From contig NC_037269.1 of the NCBI RefSeq assembly GCF_000002425.4, forward strand, positions 12,646,675 to 12,710,674: a stretch of DNA of 64,000 bases, in the 5' to 3' direction. Position numbers and translations under genes: made by a program. Below the pieces are notes generated by a model. It searched no databases, had not been told where the DNA came from, and saw nothing but the letters and a program-made list of their open reading frames with translations. Shown piece by piece: positions 1 through 11,133 of this stretch. The stretch comes from Physcomitrium patens (taxonomy: Eukaryota; Streptophyta; Bryopsida; Funariales; Funariaceae). Positions within the stretch are counted from its first letter, which is position 1. Every line of letters starts with the position of its first letter.

Positions 1-3000
1 ACAACTTGTTTTGTCCCATCTTGATGCCCTTGAAAGTGAAGGATATGCGATATCACAAGCACTGGATCTCTTGATGGAATTGCCGAGCCTCCACCTACTA
101 AATTGGACAGTCCCTCAATATCAGCGATACTGGCTTCCTCAAGCCCAGGAAAACCTGGTTCGATTCTGCTACTGGCACTCCCTAACATACTGAGGCTGCC
201 CAGTGATTCAGATTTCCCTGTTTCTCTACCTCTACCTCTATCTCTGCCTCTGCCTCTACTGTTACCTTTTCCACTTTTAACTGGAGAAACATTATTGCTT
301 CCTTTGGTTTCAAGCAACATTTTTCCACCTCCAGAGCACTGAACATGTAAGGCAACTATCCGTAATGGGGCGATTAGATCCCAAGTAGCCTTCCTAGAAT
401 TCGAGGGCAAGGAAGAAGAAATGTTGCTGCTTGAAGCAATAGGGGCCGGTGGCTCCCATGTGCTCGTCTTACTTTTAATCTGTGTGAAGTCCGGGAGGTC
501 ATCCTCATCAGGGAGTGATGTATCACTTTGATCATACATGTCCAGAAGAATTTCTCTACTGTTTTGCGTACCAGAAGCCTCGCTGTTATGAGGAACAGAT
601 GAAACCCCATAGGCCGATTCCATGAACTCCATATGGTGTGTCGCATCTGGGGTTAAGCCAGTGAGATTCTCCCAACATGCAACAAGCTCCACGGAGCACC
701 TCGTCTTATATTGGTCATGAGGAATTGTCACAGCTTGCTTTATTTCCACCCACGACCCTCCTGCTATACCTGTGTCACAAAAAAATCGCATGCCCAACTG
801 CCCAAGCAAGAAACCATCATGTGGACAAGACGTCAGAAATCTAAACTAGACATACTTGTGCTGAATTATATAAGAGTTAATCGCAAAGTTTCAAATCTAA
901 AGTTAAACCACTATACAGCTTAATAAGGAAATATATACAGCAGAACTTGTTTAAAGTCCAAAGGTTATCCACTAAAAGGATAGCAAAGGAGGTGTTTAAC
1001 ATCAGACGCTGTCATGAACAAAACTGGCGATCAGTAATCCAGAGCTTCCATTGAAGAATGGAATAACTTTGAAATATAAGGCGCTCGAGTTGTAAAGATA
1101 GATGCTAACTTTAATCTTTTCTTCATGAGAAGTATGATCCTTCCAAACGAGGCCTTCGCCCCGCATCTCGTTTCCCTCAGCTAGGGCCGTTAGCTCCTTT
1201 GCAACTAAACCTATTTCTTTATCCCTCCAGACTTGCACCTATATTACACAGCCAGATGCGATAATGAGTTTAGATGAAGGTTTACTCATAAGGGATACGA
1301 AATTGCTTGATACTTACAAAGCACTTTCTGATTCTAACGCGCACAAACTTAGCCTTAGAGGCGAAAGGAACAAACCTTCAGAAACGAAAATGGTCCTCCA
1401 CGACGGTAATACATAAGTGGTGTCCTGTGCTCCATTTCAATTGCAGCAACCTGCAAGAGTACAACCAATAGGCAAGGAACATGTAACCTACGCAGGATAT
1501 ACATTAATCCAAAAATACCGGCTTCCGATTAAATGTACTCCAGGACCCTAAATCGATTTATTACTTCTGCAGAAACACTCCGTCCAAGATACCACAATAA
1601 TGACTTTTCTCATAAGTCAAAATGTCTTACAAATTGATCATTGGAATCAGCACTTTTCTTACGGCTGGTCTGCAGTTTGCGGTTGAGATATTCTTTCACG
1701 GTTTCCAAGCAGCCTTCCTTTAAAGGCACAATCTTCCCATCGATATTGCCCACAGGGGCCGGAAACCAGAAATAGGGCATAAAATCTGCACCACTAACAG
1801 ATTAAACTTTTCATTTCCAAGTTCTTGTCACTCACGACAGGTCATAGAAACAATGAATGCTAAATCCACCTTCTTCCGTGATGTCAAGAAACGTTAATTG
1901 ATCTGATGTCCAAGGAAAAAGTTAGACGCGCTTACCGTTCACCTGAACTGCAATACTTTCACCTCCTGAGCTTAGTCCATAAAGTAGCACCTGATCCACA
2001 TCAAACGGCAACGTGAAGCATCACTCTATTTATCTCCTACACATATCCATATACTTGGGAGTGTATGTTGTAAGGAAGTCAAGACAGCCACATAGGTTTA
2101 CAAAACGGCATAAACATACCGATCATGGCAATTTAACAATTTCTAAGGAAATTTACAGAGTATCTACACCATATTGTGAATGAAACAATTAACGTGATGC
2201 TGGAAGCAATGAGAAATAGATCCAAGGACCATAAGCAAAGAACGCACTCCATCTATGCACCATACACATCAACCGATAGCTCTTCATTGCTGAATGTGTA
2301 TTCACAGGCGGTTGTCAACTAATTCTAATGGGTGCGTCCGGTAAATTCAAATAGAAGCAGGTATGTGATGAACGATCTGAAGATTCACCGTGAGATACGA
2401 AATGGAAACCTCTGACTTCAACAACTGTGGATCTAATGATTCCGTGACAATTTCAAGAAAACTAAGAATTCGAACACCTCGCTGACCTCGTTTTTCTTAG
2501 TCCATAATTCAGTAAGAATGGCCGATACACATAATCAAACCTTCTAGTAAATAAAGGGTACATGTAGCATTAACAAGTTGTGAGAAACACGAAACAAGAA
2601 GACATTGCATGAAGCTTGACCACTGTGCTCATGAGTGAAGATGCAAGATACAGTACACGCACAGTGGTCTGAAATGTCCAAGCCCCTTTATTGCGGATAA
2701 TCTCACAATTACACCATGAATTACGATTTTCATGATGAATTCCTTCACTTCAAGCATTCGATCAACACATAAACGTTAAGATCGTATTGCAGCTGTCAAA
2801 ATTGGTTGGTCTACTATTCCTACAACAAGCGTGAACTATCCGAGGTACACAGTATAAATATGAACAATGTTAATTTAAAAATTCTGATGGTGACTCAGCC
2901 AAGGTAAATGGCACAACACAAGTAAACAAACGAGAATCGTATGAAACGAAAACAAGACAGATCTACATACCGAAGGCGGCGTGGCGGATACGGAAGCCGG

Positions 3001-3099
3001 AGCGTCTGTGAAAACGGCATCCAGCAGCATCATGCGCATTGGTGATTCCATGCTTGCGATTTCAAATTGCTGTTCCTGTAGCGCTTGCTCTTTATTCAT
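1..3099 (-). CDS. B-family DNA polymerase, delta catalytic subunit-like (5' part, runs off the window edge)
   Basis: Partial multi-exon gene. Exons I can place: 3099-2971 (start Met), an uncertain one near 2424-2310, 1990-1936, 1785-1631, 1450-1376, 1238-1110, and 845 to the window edge (281 open codons). Most junctions have good GT/AG sites and agreeing phases. The peptide follows the N-terminal half of the replicative polymerase delta catalytic subunit in order: VLLYGLSSGGESIAVQ then NDFMPYFWFPAPVGN (the 'PYFY-PAP' block), then IEMEHRTPLMYYRRGGPFSFLK, then LGMRFFCDTGIAGGSW, then IAPLRIVALHVQCSGGGK, then RDPVLVISHIL. Two oddities. The Exo I position normally reading DIE is HVQ. A low-complexity insert of about 150 residues, partly Arg/Gly-rich, surrounds it. 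Polymerase motifs A-C lie outside the window. Family assignment rests on recalled family patterns, not a search. The second exon is unresolved. It could be a functional exonuclease-less paralogue or a decaying one. Confidence 0.7.
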
Positions 3100-3234
3100 G
3101 TTACCTTCGTCTGCATTGGAGACTAATCAAGCTATCAAGAAACAGCGAAACGTTGTATTCGAAAACGAGAGTTCAAAAAGTAAAGCAGTAGTTCGATCCG
3201 GTGATCTCATCATTCTGGAGCAGAAGAGTGTAAC

Positions 3235-3263
<29 letters not shown>
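3235..3263. repeat. GAA/CTT microsatellite in the polymerase leader
   Basis: About nine GAA triplets on the plus strand, which read as CTT in the leader of the minus-strand polymerase-like gene whose start codon is at 3099. CT-rich leaders are common in plant genes. A short open frame crosses the repeat but there is no reason to call it a gene. Confidence 0.7.
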
Positions 3264-3265
<2 letters not shown>

Positions 3266-3445
3266 GTGGTAGCGAAAGCAAATCGGGTGTAGCGAGATTT
3301 GTGTTTAACAAACCCTGGCAACATGCATGCTGCCAATCTTCTTCATCACGCTCGGGGCCCTCCTTGCAATCCTCCTCTCCCCTCGCTTCACCCGGGCTGT
3401 CTCACTGCCCCCTTCACATATAGTACGCATGCTTTATTACTACTC

Positions 3446-3605
3446 CGCGTTCACACGTGAGGTTCAGGTTTTATACCTCGTTCACATTACTATTGGAATT
3501 TATTGGACTTGATCCCCGTTCACACTACTATTAAACCTCATTCTCGCTACTATCGCGTTCACACTACCATGAGAAATTTTGGACCGGGTTCACACCAACA
3601 TTAAG
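3446..3605. repeat. Cluster of degenerate GTTCACAC repeats upstream of the polymerase-like gene
   Basis: The motif (C/G)GTTCACAcTACTATT recurs about five times over 160 bases, with copies near 3446, 3479, 3508, 3557 and 3590. Spacing is roughly 30-50 bases. It lies just upstream of the presumed transcription start of the minus-strand polymerase-like gene. I know of no element of this name; it could be promoter architecture or a decayed tandem repeat. Confidence 0.5.
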
Positions 3606-5560
3606 TTTGATACTGTATCTTTGGTAGACAAGGCAACTTAAGATCCATTTGTACTTTGAAACCTTTTAAAATATGAAGAACTTGGTTTTTTAAAATTTTC
3701 AGTGTTGAATGAAAAAAATTCTTGATAAAGAACATGATTAATTTTATATTTAAATACATGATATTTTTTTTTATAAATGTTGTGTAATTAATTTTAAATT
3801 GTGCAAAATAAATTTGTATCCAAATTAGACTTTAGCCTACTTTATTTAATGTCTTGTTTAAAATGAAGATGAATGTAGAATGTAGAATGAAATCTACACT
3901 AAAATTGATGCATTAATTGCAGTTTAACTGATTGCATAAAAGATTGGTGTGTAAAGTGTTTTATCCTTGTTTAAAATGACTAATTTCCAAATTTTCTCAT
4001 AAATATATGTGGAGAAGATATTTCATTTTAATGAAAATTGTAAAATGAAAGACAAGAGCCTCGAGTTTTAGTTATGGATTAATCAACATGCAGTCACAAG
4101 TTGTAAAAGAAAGTATTGGTTGATGGCTTTATCACCTGCAGTTACCAGCCATGCATCGACTGCTCAGGTCTGCACCTGCTTAGCCTATTAGGTTATCGTG
4201 AATTTCCACTATCAAACTCCTGAAAAGGATTCCAACTGAGATATTCACACAGAAAGAAAAGGGTTCAGCACTTTGAAAAAGAAAGAAAACCGGAAGAGCA
4301 ATGTCTGCAATTATGTGCACAGCTGTAAGATTAGTAACAAAAAGAGCTGCAAGACGCATGGGATAGATATTCTGAACACGCACCCAGCGAGTTTTCTTCA
4401 TGTTTAATGGAAAATCAGTGGCAGAATTACCCTGAAAATCCATTTCTAAAGTGAGATGCGAATCTTCATTCAGGAACTTGTTTCGCAATCTATGATCAAT
4501 CTGAGACACTGCTCTCAGTAAATTGAATCCTTCACGAAACCTCATGCACACCTTCGATGTTATTATTGAGGTGCAATGCAGAAGAACTAAGCAAGAGTAA
4601 TCCTTGAATAGTGTCTACCATTTCAGATTTAATTTCTAAAGAATAAAGAGAAATTAATTTGAGATAGTAAAACAAAAGACTTGAATGTAACAACTTAAAT
4701 ATACTTAAAATATTGCATCTAGGTAAGATAAACTCCTGAATATTTAAGGTAAGCACAAAACAATAAAAGCCAAAAGTGTTGAATATGAGAATTTTGTTCA
4801 CAAATGAACAAATAGACCATTTTAAGAAAATTAGTTATGATGATGAACAAGTAATGTCTGTAGATATTAAAGGCTAGTCAATAACTTGAGCATACAAAGG
4901 ATGCTACCTGGTATTAGGGTGGTATGTACCAAGCAAAGGCAAACAATGAAAATAAGCCAACCAAAAGCATTATTTTTATATCAAAAAACTAAATGCTTCC
5001 AATCATATTATTTACAAACTTCAACATATTTTTTATATATTGCTATCCAAAATCTTTGTAAGTCATTATTGTCAAACTTGGAAAGAGAACAGTGGCAACT
5101 TTATAAAAATCTTAATAGATTTGTAAGTTGCAATATAACATATCTTTGTCACTTACCACTATAGCAAATGTTACAACAAAGAATAATGGAGGAAGATTTT
5201 CAATACTACAATATGCCTATATGTTAAGTAATATTTTTTGTATATGTATAATGTAAGTAATATATAATCTAATTTTAAAATTTAGATTATTTACCACTTA
5301 AGTAGAATGACGTTATTCTTATTCAGCTTTTCTTTTGAAATTACAACATTCAATTCTTGGTCTTTATTGAATAAAATATCTTATTACTAATTTTATCAAA
5401 TGTGTGGACTTCACCATTGCTGAAATCATGAAGTATAACATTTTTGGCATGAACTATATTTGATACAAATAAAATAGTCATTGTTATAAAATTTTATGAG
5501 ATAACATATTATCTAATAAATTAGCATGCTACAAATCATTATGACACAAGTTTTTGTATT
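3606..5560. other. AT-rich spacer with one unexplained 123-codon open frame
   Basis: Mostly AT-rich sequence without recognisable genes. At 4100-4560 base composition is closer to the gene regions, and an open frame of 123 codons lies on the minus strand at 4551-4180. Its product has no motif I recognise and ends in a hydrophobic stretch. It may be a gene fragment or chance. Nothing else is supported here. Confidence 0.4.
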
Positions 5561-5765
5561 TGTATTAGAGATATACTTTTTGAGTCTCATAAAATTTTAT
5601 CAGATAGATGAATAACATTTATTTGATTACTTAAACTAACATATATTACTCTTGTCTCCATAAATAAATAATATATTCTTATTTTTTTAGTATCTCTTTG
5701 AGTATATATATTCAATTACAAAGTTATATTTAAGAAACATATTAATGTCATAGTATATACTTTCA
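5561..5765 (+). repeat. 5' LTR of copia element E
   Basis: Begins TGTATTAGAGATATA and ends CTTTCA directly before a primer-binding site. It aligns with 29240-29416, for example at CAGATAGATGAA(C/T)AACATT. Most differences are C in the 3' copy and T here, so this copy is much more AT-rich than its partner. Confidence 0.75.
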
Positions 5766-5777
5766 TGGTATTAGAGC
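5766..5777 (+). promoter_or_regulatory. Primer-binding site of element E
   Basis: TGGTATTAGAGC immediately follows the LTR. It differs by one C-to-T change from TGGTATCAGAGC, the site complementary to the 3' end of plant initiator methionine tRNA used by most plant copia elements. Confidence 0.8.
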
Positions 5778-5859
5778 AAATTAGTTTCTTTAAAATATGT
5801 ATGTTTGTCTGTCTTTCTCTATTTTGTCTACTATTCATACTAAACTTGCAATATTAAAA

Positions 5860-6458
5860 GTCATTTCCATCTTGGATAAAATTAAGCTTGCAAAATAGTA
5901 AAATTTTTATCTGTAGAAATATATGATAATCTAAATTGTCAAATAAAAGAAACTTTGGAAACTTTTCTTTCTACCTCTTGACAACACCTCTTTATAAAAT
6001 AAGAAGGATTTTAGAGACTTTGATAGCAAAAATTTCAAAGATAGATTCAAACAACAAATGTTCATATTGACCATGTCATAAAGTTAAGCTTTCTTGTGGT
6101 TCTAATTGACTACTACAAGTTTAAGAAACTATAAGACTTCTTGAAAGAATCCTTTGAGAGTATTAATAATAGTAAAAATATAATTTAAAAAATAGAGTAG
6201 GATTCATAGCATTCTTAAAGAACTTGGAGATTGAACATTACTTCTTCCAATTTTATTGCATCATTGTAGAATTGCCAACTATTGGAGTAAAAACTAGAAG
6301 ACTTAGTTCATATACAAATAGTTATTAAGTCCCTTTCAAACTCCTATGACTACTTTCTTAGTCATTATAAAAGTGGCAACAACTATCTCACATTCAATCA
6401 ACTTTAATTTTATATCATATTAGAAGAGAGCTGCCAATAGATAAAGTAGGAAGAAAAG
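5860..6458 (+). pseudogene. Copia gag remnant of element E (left part)
   Basis: Broken reading frames with the copia Gag pattern of a 'SLPxSYD' block followed by a leucine-rich stretch: SLSNSYDYFLSHYKSGNNYL near 6330-6400, then FNQLNFILLEES. The reading is cut at 6458 by chromovirus A and resumes at 12837. Many stop codons; not functional. Confidence 0.55.
6454..6458. repeat. Target-site duplication of element A (left)
   Basis: AAAAG here and again at 12832-12836, directly abutting the TG...CA ends of the two LTRs. It shows that A inserted into the gag of copia element E. Confidence 0.85.
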
Positions 6459-7010
6459 TGTCAAGGACAAAGACTCGATGAGGGAAAATATACACCAAAA
6501 GGCTATCTCGATATAATAAGTCAAAATATAAACAAGTAGGTATATTAAAAGGAAACTGGAATGGCTATTGCTACAAGATAAGAAACTAAAGACTCTTGAA
6601 CCTGGACTAGAAGCAAGAAAGGAGTTGACAAGAGTGAAGAAGCCTTCACTCTTGTCTCTATATATACTATCTAACTAGGGGCTACGTGGCGACGTTCTAT
6701 AGGACCTCCAATATGTGTTGACTTTGTAGGACACATGCCTTGACTTACAAGGCAAGTTTTTCTACGTGTAGGCCACATAGTTAGCTTGATCTTCAAGCTA
6801 ACAACATGTGTGGCACATGGCCAACTTGTTGACCACGTTTTTAATCCAAAAAGTCAATTAAAGACACCTATGAAGTCAAAGCAGCATCTAGGAAGTTTCT
6901 AGGAAGCTTCTATATTAAATATTATAGAATTAACTTACTTTTATCTACTTTTACTTACTTCTACCTATTTCTATATGTAATTATTAGCTTACATGATTAT
7001 GGCCGTGACA
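6459..7010 (-). repeat. 3' LTR of element A
   Basis: 552 bases, read on the minus strand from TGTCACGGCC to CCTTGACA. It is nearly identical to 12280-12831, with about six substitutions, mostly transitions. It contains the dyad GGAAGTTTCTAGGAAGCTTC near 6892-6911, which resembles heat-shock-element units (GAAnnTTC) with a three-base gap. Confidence 0.93.
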
Positions 7011-7026
7011 TTACCCCCCTTTCTAG
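7011..7026 (-). promoter_or_regulatory. Polypurine tract of element A
   Basis: On the minus strand, CTAGAAAGGGGGGTAA directly precedes the 3' LTR. This is the expected primer for plus-strand DNA synthesis. Decayed versions (for example AAAGGGGGAGAGAGG near 24250) sit at the same place in element C. Confidence 0.85.
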
Positions 7027-7051
7027 AGACGAGTTCCACGAGGAGCGGTCA

Positions 7052-7474
7052 TCATATGTTGAGAAAATCTATGATGCGACGAATTGTATTCGCAACATAC
7101 TCTGATCTCTGTTCTCTTCGAAGATGATTGATAGGGCCTCTCAACCATTGGTAGTGTTCCATATCAGGGCGGGAAGTCCACCCAGTTATTTGATCATTGT
7201 TGAGGCCTTCGTAACTTCCTTCGAATAGAATATTCGGAACACCATCACGAGTTGTTCCTACCTCTAGCAAAATCACCAAACATCGAGAGTCCCTTCCCAA
7301 ATCGTGATACCAAACGCGTTGTATCTCACCATCTGTTCGAGGAAGAATATGTCGTTCTTGAAGATCTTCATGTCGATTGCGTCGTCTTGAAGGTTGTGAC
7401 AATCGTAATGTCTCGTCCGGCAGGTCAGCAAACGAAGGTTCTTGAGTTGAATCCACTGGTTGTTGGCTCTCCAT
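7052..7474 (-). CDS. Extra 140-residue gene of the chromovirus family, between chromodomain and 3' LTR
   Basis: Intact open frame in the same direction as gag-pol. It starts 94 bases after the Pol stop and ends 41 bases before the LTR. The product is hydrophilic, with an Arg-rich segment (SRRRNRHED, residues 29-37), a short hydrophobic stretch (CLVILLEV, 65-72) and a C-terminal block HYQWLRGPINHL (107-118). There is no signal peptide or membrane segment, so it does not look like an envelope protein. I do not recognise the family. Remnants of the same gene occur at the same place in C, D, F and G. The distant copy in D keeps YYQWSEGPMNHL, which argues for selection on the protein. Unlike gag and pol in this element, it has no stop. 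Function unknown; nucleic-acid binding is possible from the basic segment but is a guess. Confidence 0.75.
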   Translation of the reverse strand: MESQQPVDSTQEPSFADLPDETLRLSQPSRRRNRHEDLQERHILPRTDGEIQRVWYHDLGRDSRCLVILLEVGTTRDGVPNILFEGSYEGLNNDQITGWTSRPDMEHYQWLRGPINHLRREQRSEYVANTIRRIIDFLNI

Positions 7475-7568
7475 CTAATTAGCGTCACAAATGCAAAGAA
7501 GTTACAAACAAGGATAGAAAATTGAATGTTATCTTGCCTCAATCTTGTCTCTTTTATAAGAGAGATTT

Positions 7569-10500
7569 TTATCTTGGTTTTGATGGATGTCGTTGATGAA
7601 AAACTTTGACTTTAGCTGATGCATTTCCTAGATTCCTGGATGGCTCCCATGTGCGTTCACTAATATCATATCCGCGCCAATGAACAAGATATTCCAGCTC
7701 ATTTCGGCGCCGCCTTGAGTCTAATATCTCTTCCACCTCAAATTCTTCATTATTATCTACTTCTATAGGAGGCGGTGGCATTTGTCTTCTTTCTTGTATA
7801 TCCACTGTCTTATATGGTTCAAGAAGAGACACGTGGAATACAGGATGGATCTTCATTGACTCCGGTAGATGTAACCGATATGCAACTGGGTTGATCTGTT
7901 CAGAAACAGAAAAGGGGCCAAGCCTACGATAGTCCAACTTGTCACAAGGTCGAGTAGTCTTGATATTGCGACGAAGTAGCCATACCTTATCATCCACGTT
8001 GATTTGTGGTTGCTCCTTACGATATAGATCTACGTTTATTTTTTGTCGTTCTTGAGCTTCCTTCAATTGCGTCTTCATTATTGCATGTAACTCTGACAAC
8101 CGATTTGCCATATCTTCTGCTGCAGGATTATCAACTTTTGAAAAATCAAAAGTATCAAGTCGTGGATGATAGCCATAATTGGCAAAGAAAGGTGTTTGTT
8201 GCGTGGAAGAATGTACCGTATTATTATAAGCAAACTCTGCCAATGGCAGAAGGGTTGTCCAATCATCTTGTTGGTAGTTGATAGTACACCTTAAATATTG
8301 CTCCAAGACTTGGTTTACGCGCTCTGTTTGTCCATCAGTTTGAGGATGGAAAGCCGAAGATAGCTTTATGTCCACTTTTAAAATCTTGAAAAGTGTCCTC
8401 CAAAATCTTGACACAAATTAAGTTCCCCTATCCGATATGATATCTTTAGGTAATCCATGATAGCGATAGATATTATCAATGAAAAGCTTAGCTGTTTCTT
8501 CACCTGTGATAGATTTTGTACATGGCACAAAATGTGCCATCTTGGTGAAACGATCTACTATCACAAATATAGAATCATAAGATCTTGAGCTTCGAAGATC
8601 TATGATGAAATCCATAGAAACAGAAGACCATGGTTGTTCTGGTATAGGTAATGGCTGAAGAAGTCCATAAGGTCGATGACGAGGAATTTTTGATCTTGAA
8701 CAAATATCACATGATTGTACAAAGTCTTTGATTGACTTCCACATTTGTGGCCACCAAAAATCTCTTGATATCAGTTCCAAAGTCTTATTATATCCAAAGT
8801 GCCCTGCTGCTGGAAAGTCATGACGTGCTTGAAGAACACGTACACGTGCTTCTCCTTCTGGAACATATAGGCGTCCTTCAAAATATAATAGATTATTCTT
8901 GAACTCGAACTTAGAAGGATCATGAGACTTGGAAGAATTATTCTCGATATCATAAACAAGAGGGTCTGAGGACATACTGGACTGGATTAGCTTGAGAAAA
9001 GTTGAATCAACAGTCAATGTTGATTTTATTGCTCGGAGATGAAATTGCTCCGGTTTCAAGAGGACCATTCTTTGTTGCTCAAAAGCTGCATCTCCTTCTT
9101 TTGGTACAAAATAAGAACGTCTAGATAGGGCATGAGATAAACCTTGTTGTTTTCCTAGCCGATAAGTGATAATGAACTCGAATCTTGACAAAGACATACT
9201 CCAACGAGCTTGACGACGATTCAACACACGTGCTGACATGAAATACTCGAGGTTCTTGTGATCTGTATACACAATGACTGGACTAGAAGCGCCTTCTAGA
9301 TAATGACGCCATTCTTGAAAGGAATCCACGATCGCAAGAAGTTCTTTATCGTGGATCTCATAATTGATCTCGGCTGCTGAGAATTTTCTTGAATGAAAAG
9401 CTATCGGATGAAGTTTGTCATCTGTTCCCATTTGTGATAAAACTGCACCCAAGGCAAAATCTGATGCATCTGTTTCCATAAAAAATGCCTTGGAAAAGTT
9501 AACACGATATAAGACTGAAGCAGAGATAAACGATGTCTTCAAGGCTTCAAATGCTGCTTCCGCTTCTTGATTCCATTGATATTTATCTTTACTAGTCAAG
9601 CGTGTAAGTGGAGCTGCAATTCGTGAGAAATCTTTGATGAAGATCCGATAGTAATTGGTAAATCCCAAGAAACATTGGACATCTCTTACCGTCCTTGGAA
9701 TCTTCCAATCCATGATTGTTTGGACTTTCTTAGAATCCATCATGAGACCATCATTTGAAATGATGTATCCTAAAAAGTCAACTTGAGTAGTGTGAAATAC
9801 ACACTTTTCCATCTTGGCATACAATCCTGCATCTCTAAGTTTTTGTAATACTTGACGAACATGTATTTCATGTTCTTCGACGTTCTTAGAATAGATCAGG
9901 ATATCGTCTAGATAGCAGACGACAAAATTGTCTAAGAATTCACGAAATACATCATTCATGAGATGTTGAAAAGCAGCTGGTGCATTCGTGAGTCCAAAGG
10001 GCATGACATTATATTCGAAATGTCCATACCTGGTTCGAAACGCAGTCTTCCATTCATCTCCTTCTTTGATCCGTACTAGATTATATGCTCCTCTTAGATC
10101 TATTTTTGTATAGATCTTAGCTTGATTCAACTGGTCAAGGAGTCCTGATATCAAAGGTAATGGATACTTGTTCTTGATTGTGATCTTGTTGAATCCTCGA
10201 TAATCAACACACATTCGTAAAGATCCATCTTTTTTCTTTACGAATAGAATTGGAGCTCCTGCTGGAGATTTTGAATGGCGTATGAAATTCTTCGCTAAAT
10301 TCTCGTCAATATATGTCTTGAGTTCAGCCATCTCATCTTGCGATAAACTGTAAATTGGTCCAAATGGTGGCTGAGTTCCTTCCTTGAGGTCGATTGAACA
10401 ATCATATGGACGATGCTCAGGAAGAATATCTGTATTCTTTTTCTCAAAAATATCTTGATACTCCTGATATTGACTTGGAATGCCACTTGAAGTCTTTACG

Positions 10501-11133
10501 TTTTTAGAAATAGGTGCAGCATAAATAGCAAAAGTTGATCCTTCTTTTGCTGCGTGTATAAATGCTTTTGCACCTATGAGTACGGATTTTACTATACTAG
10601 ACTTATAATTTTTTACTTGGTTCGTAGAACTATTAATAACGCTCTGGGAAAAGTCAAGTTTACGCGAATTCCAATCTATTCGAGGGTTATATTTTTCTAG
10701 CCAGGATAAACCTAAAATAACTGGATTGGACGGGGATTTAATTATGTTAAAAGCTATGTAACTATCATGACCGTCTATTGTTACTTTTATAGGATGAGTT
10801 TCATGAGTGACATCTCCAAAAGACAAGGGACGACCATCTATGACTTCTACATGTACTGGTTTAGGTTTCTGTACAAAGGGTATTTTACGACTTTTAACAA
10901 ATTGTTCATCTAAAAAACATGCTGAGGCTCCCGAATCTAATAAAGCAGAGGCTTTGTAATTCTTAGGTCCTATATATAAGTCTATTATAAAACAAGGAGA
11001 GGGTTCTGAGGAGAGGATAGGACCTTCATTAGGAATTGTACAAGGTTCCAGCTGCACGGTCCCTATTGTAGCTGGACAAATCCGTTTTCCGACATGTTGT
11101 CTTCTTTGACCGTCGTACCCCTCATTTTATAGT
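7569..11133 (-). pseudogene. pol: pol of element A: protease, reverse transcriptase, RNase H, integrase, chromodomain (one stop)
   Basis: The long frame (from about 11133 to 8418) encodes an aspartic protease (LLDSGASACF), reverse transcriptase with the catalytic YLDD in FVVCYLDDILIYS, RNase H (ETDASDFALGAVL) and integrase with its HHCC zinc site and first catalytic Asp (SMDFIIDL). A single TAA at 8418-8420 falls inside the integrase core, between SDRGT and FVSRFW. It is explained by one CAA-to-TAA change. The frame then continues to 7569 with HPQTDGQTERVNQ (catalytic Glu), the GPF region and a chromodomain (FEVEEILDSRRRR, then EYLVHWRGYD, ERTWEP). Chromodomains direct integration toward marked chromatin. 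With the stop the copy lacks an integrase C-terminus unless the stop is read through. Confidence 0.92.

Noticed and set aside
1..646. Short open frames on both strands at the left edge (for example 103-342 plus and 646-374 minus)
   Set aside because: They are other frames of the 281-codon exon of the polymerase-like gene, which fits splice sites and family motifs.
1321..1360. Mini-exon AKFVRVRIRKC between two polymerase exons
   Set aside because: It would require a 22-base intron; the two neighbouring exons join in phase without it.
2875..2970. Extension of the first polymerase exon to 2875
   Set aside because: The family-like sequence stops at a good GTATGT donor at 2970; the rest reads as intron.
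7252..7482. Plus-strand 76-codon frame opposite the extra gene
   Set aside because: Shadow of the minus-strand gene; not conserved in the other copies.
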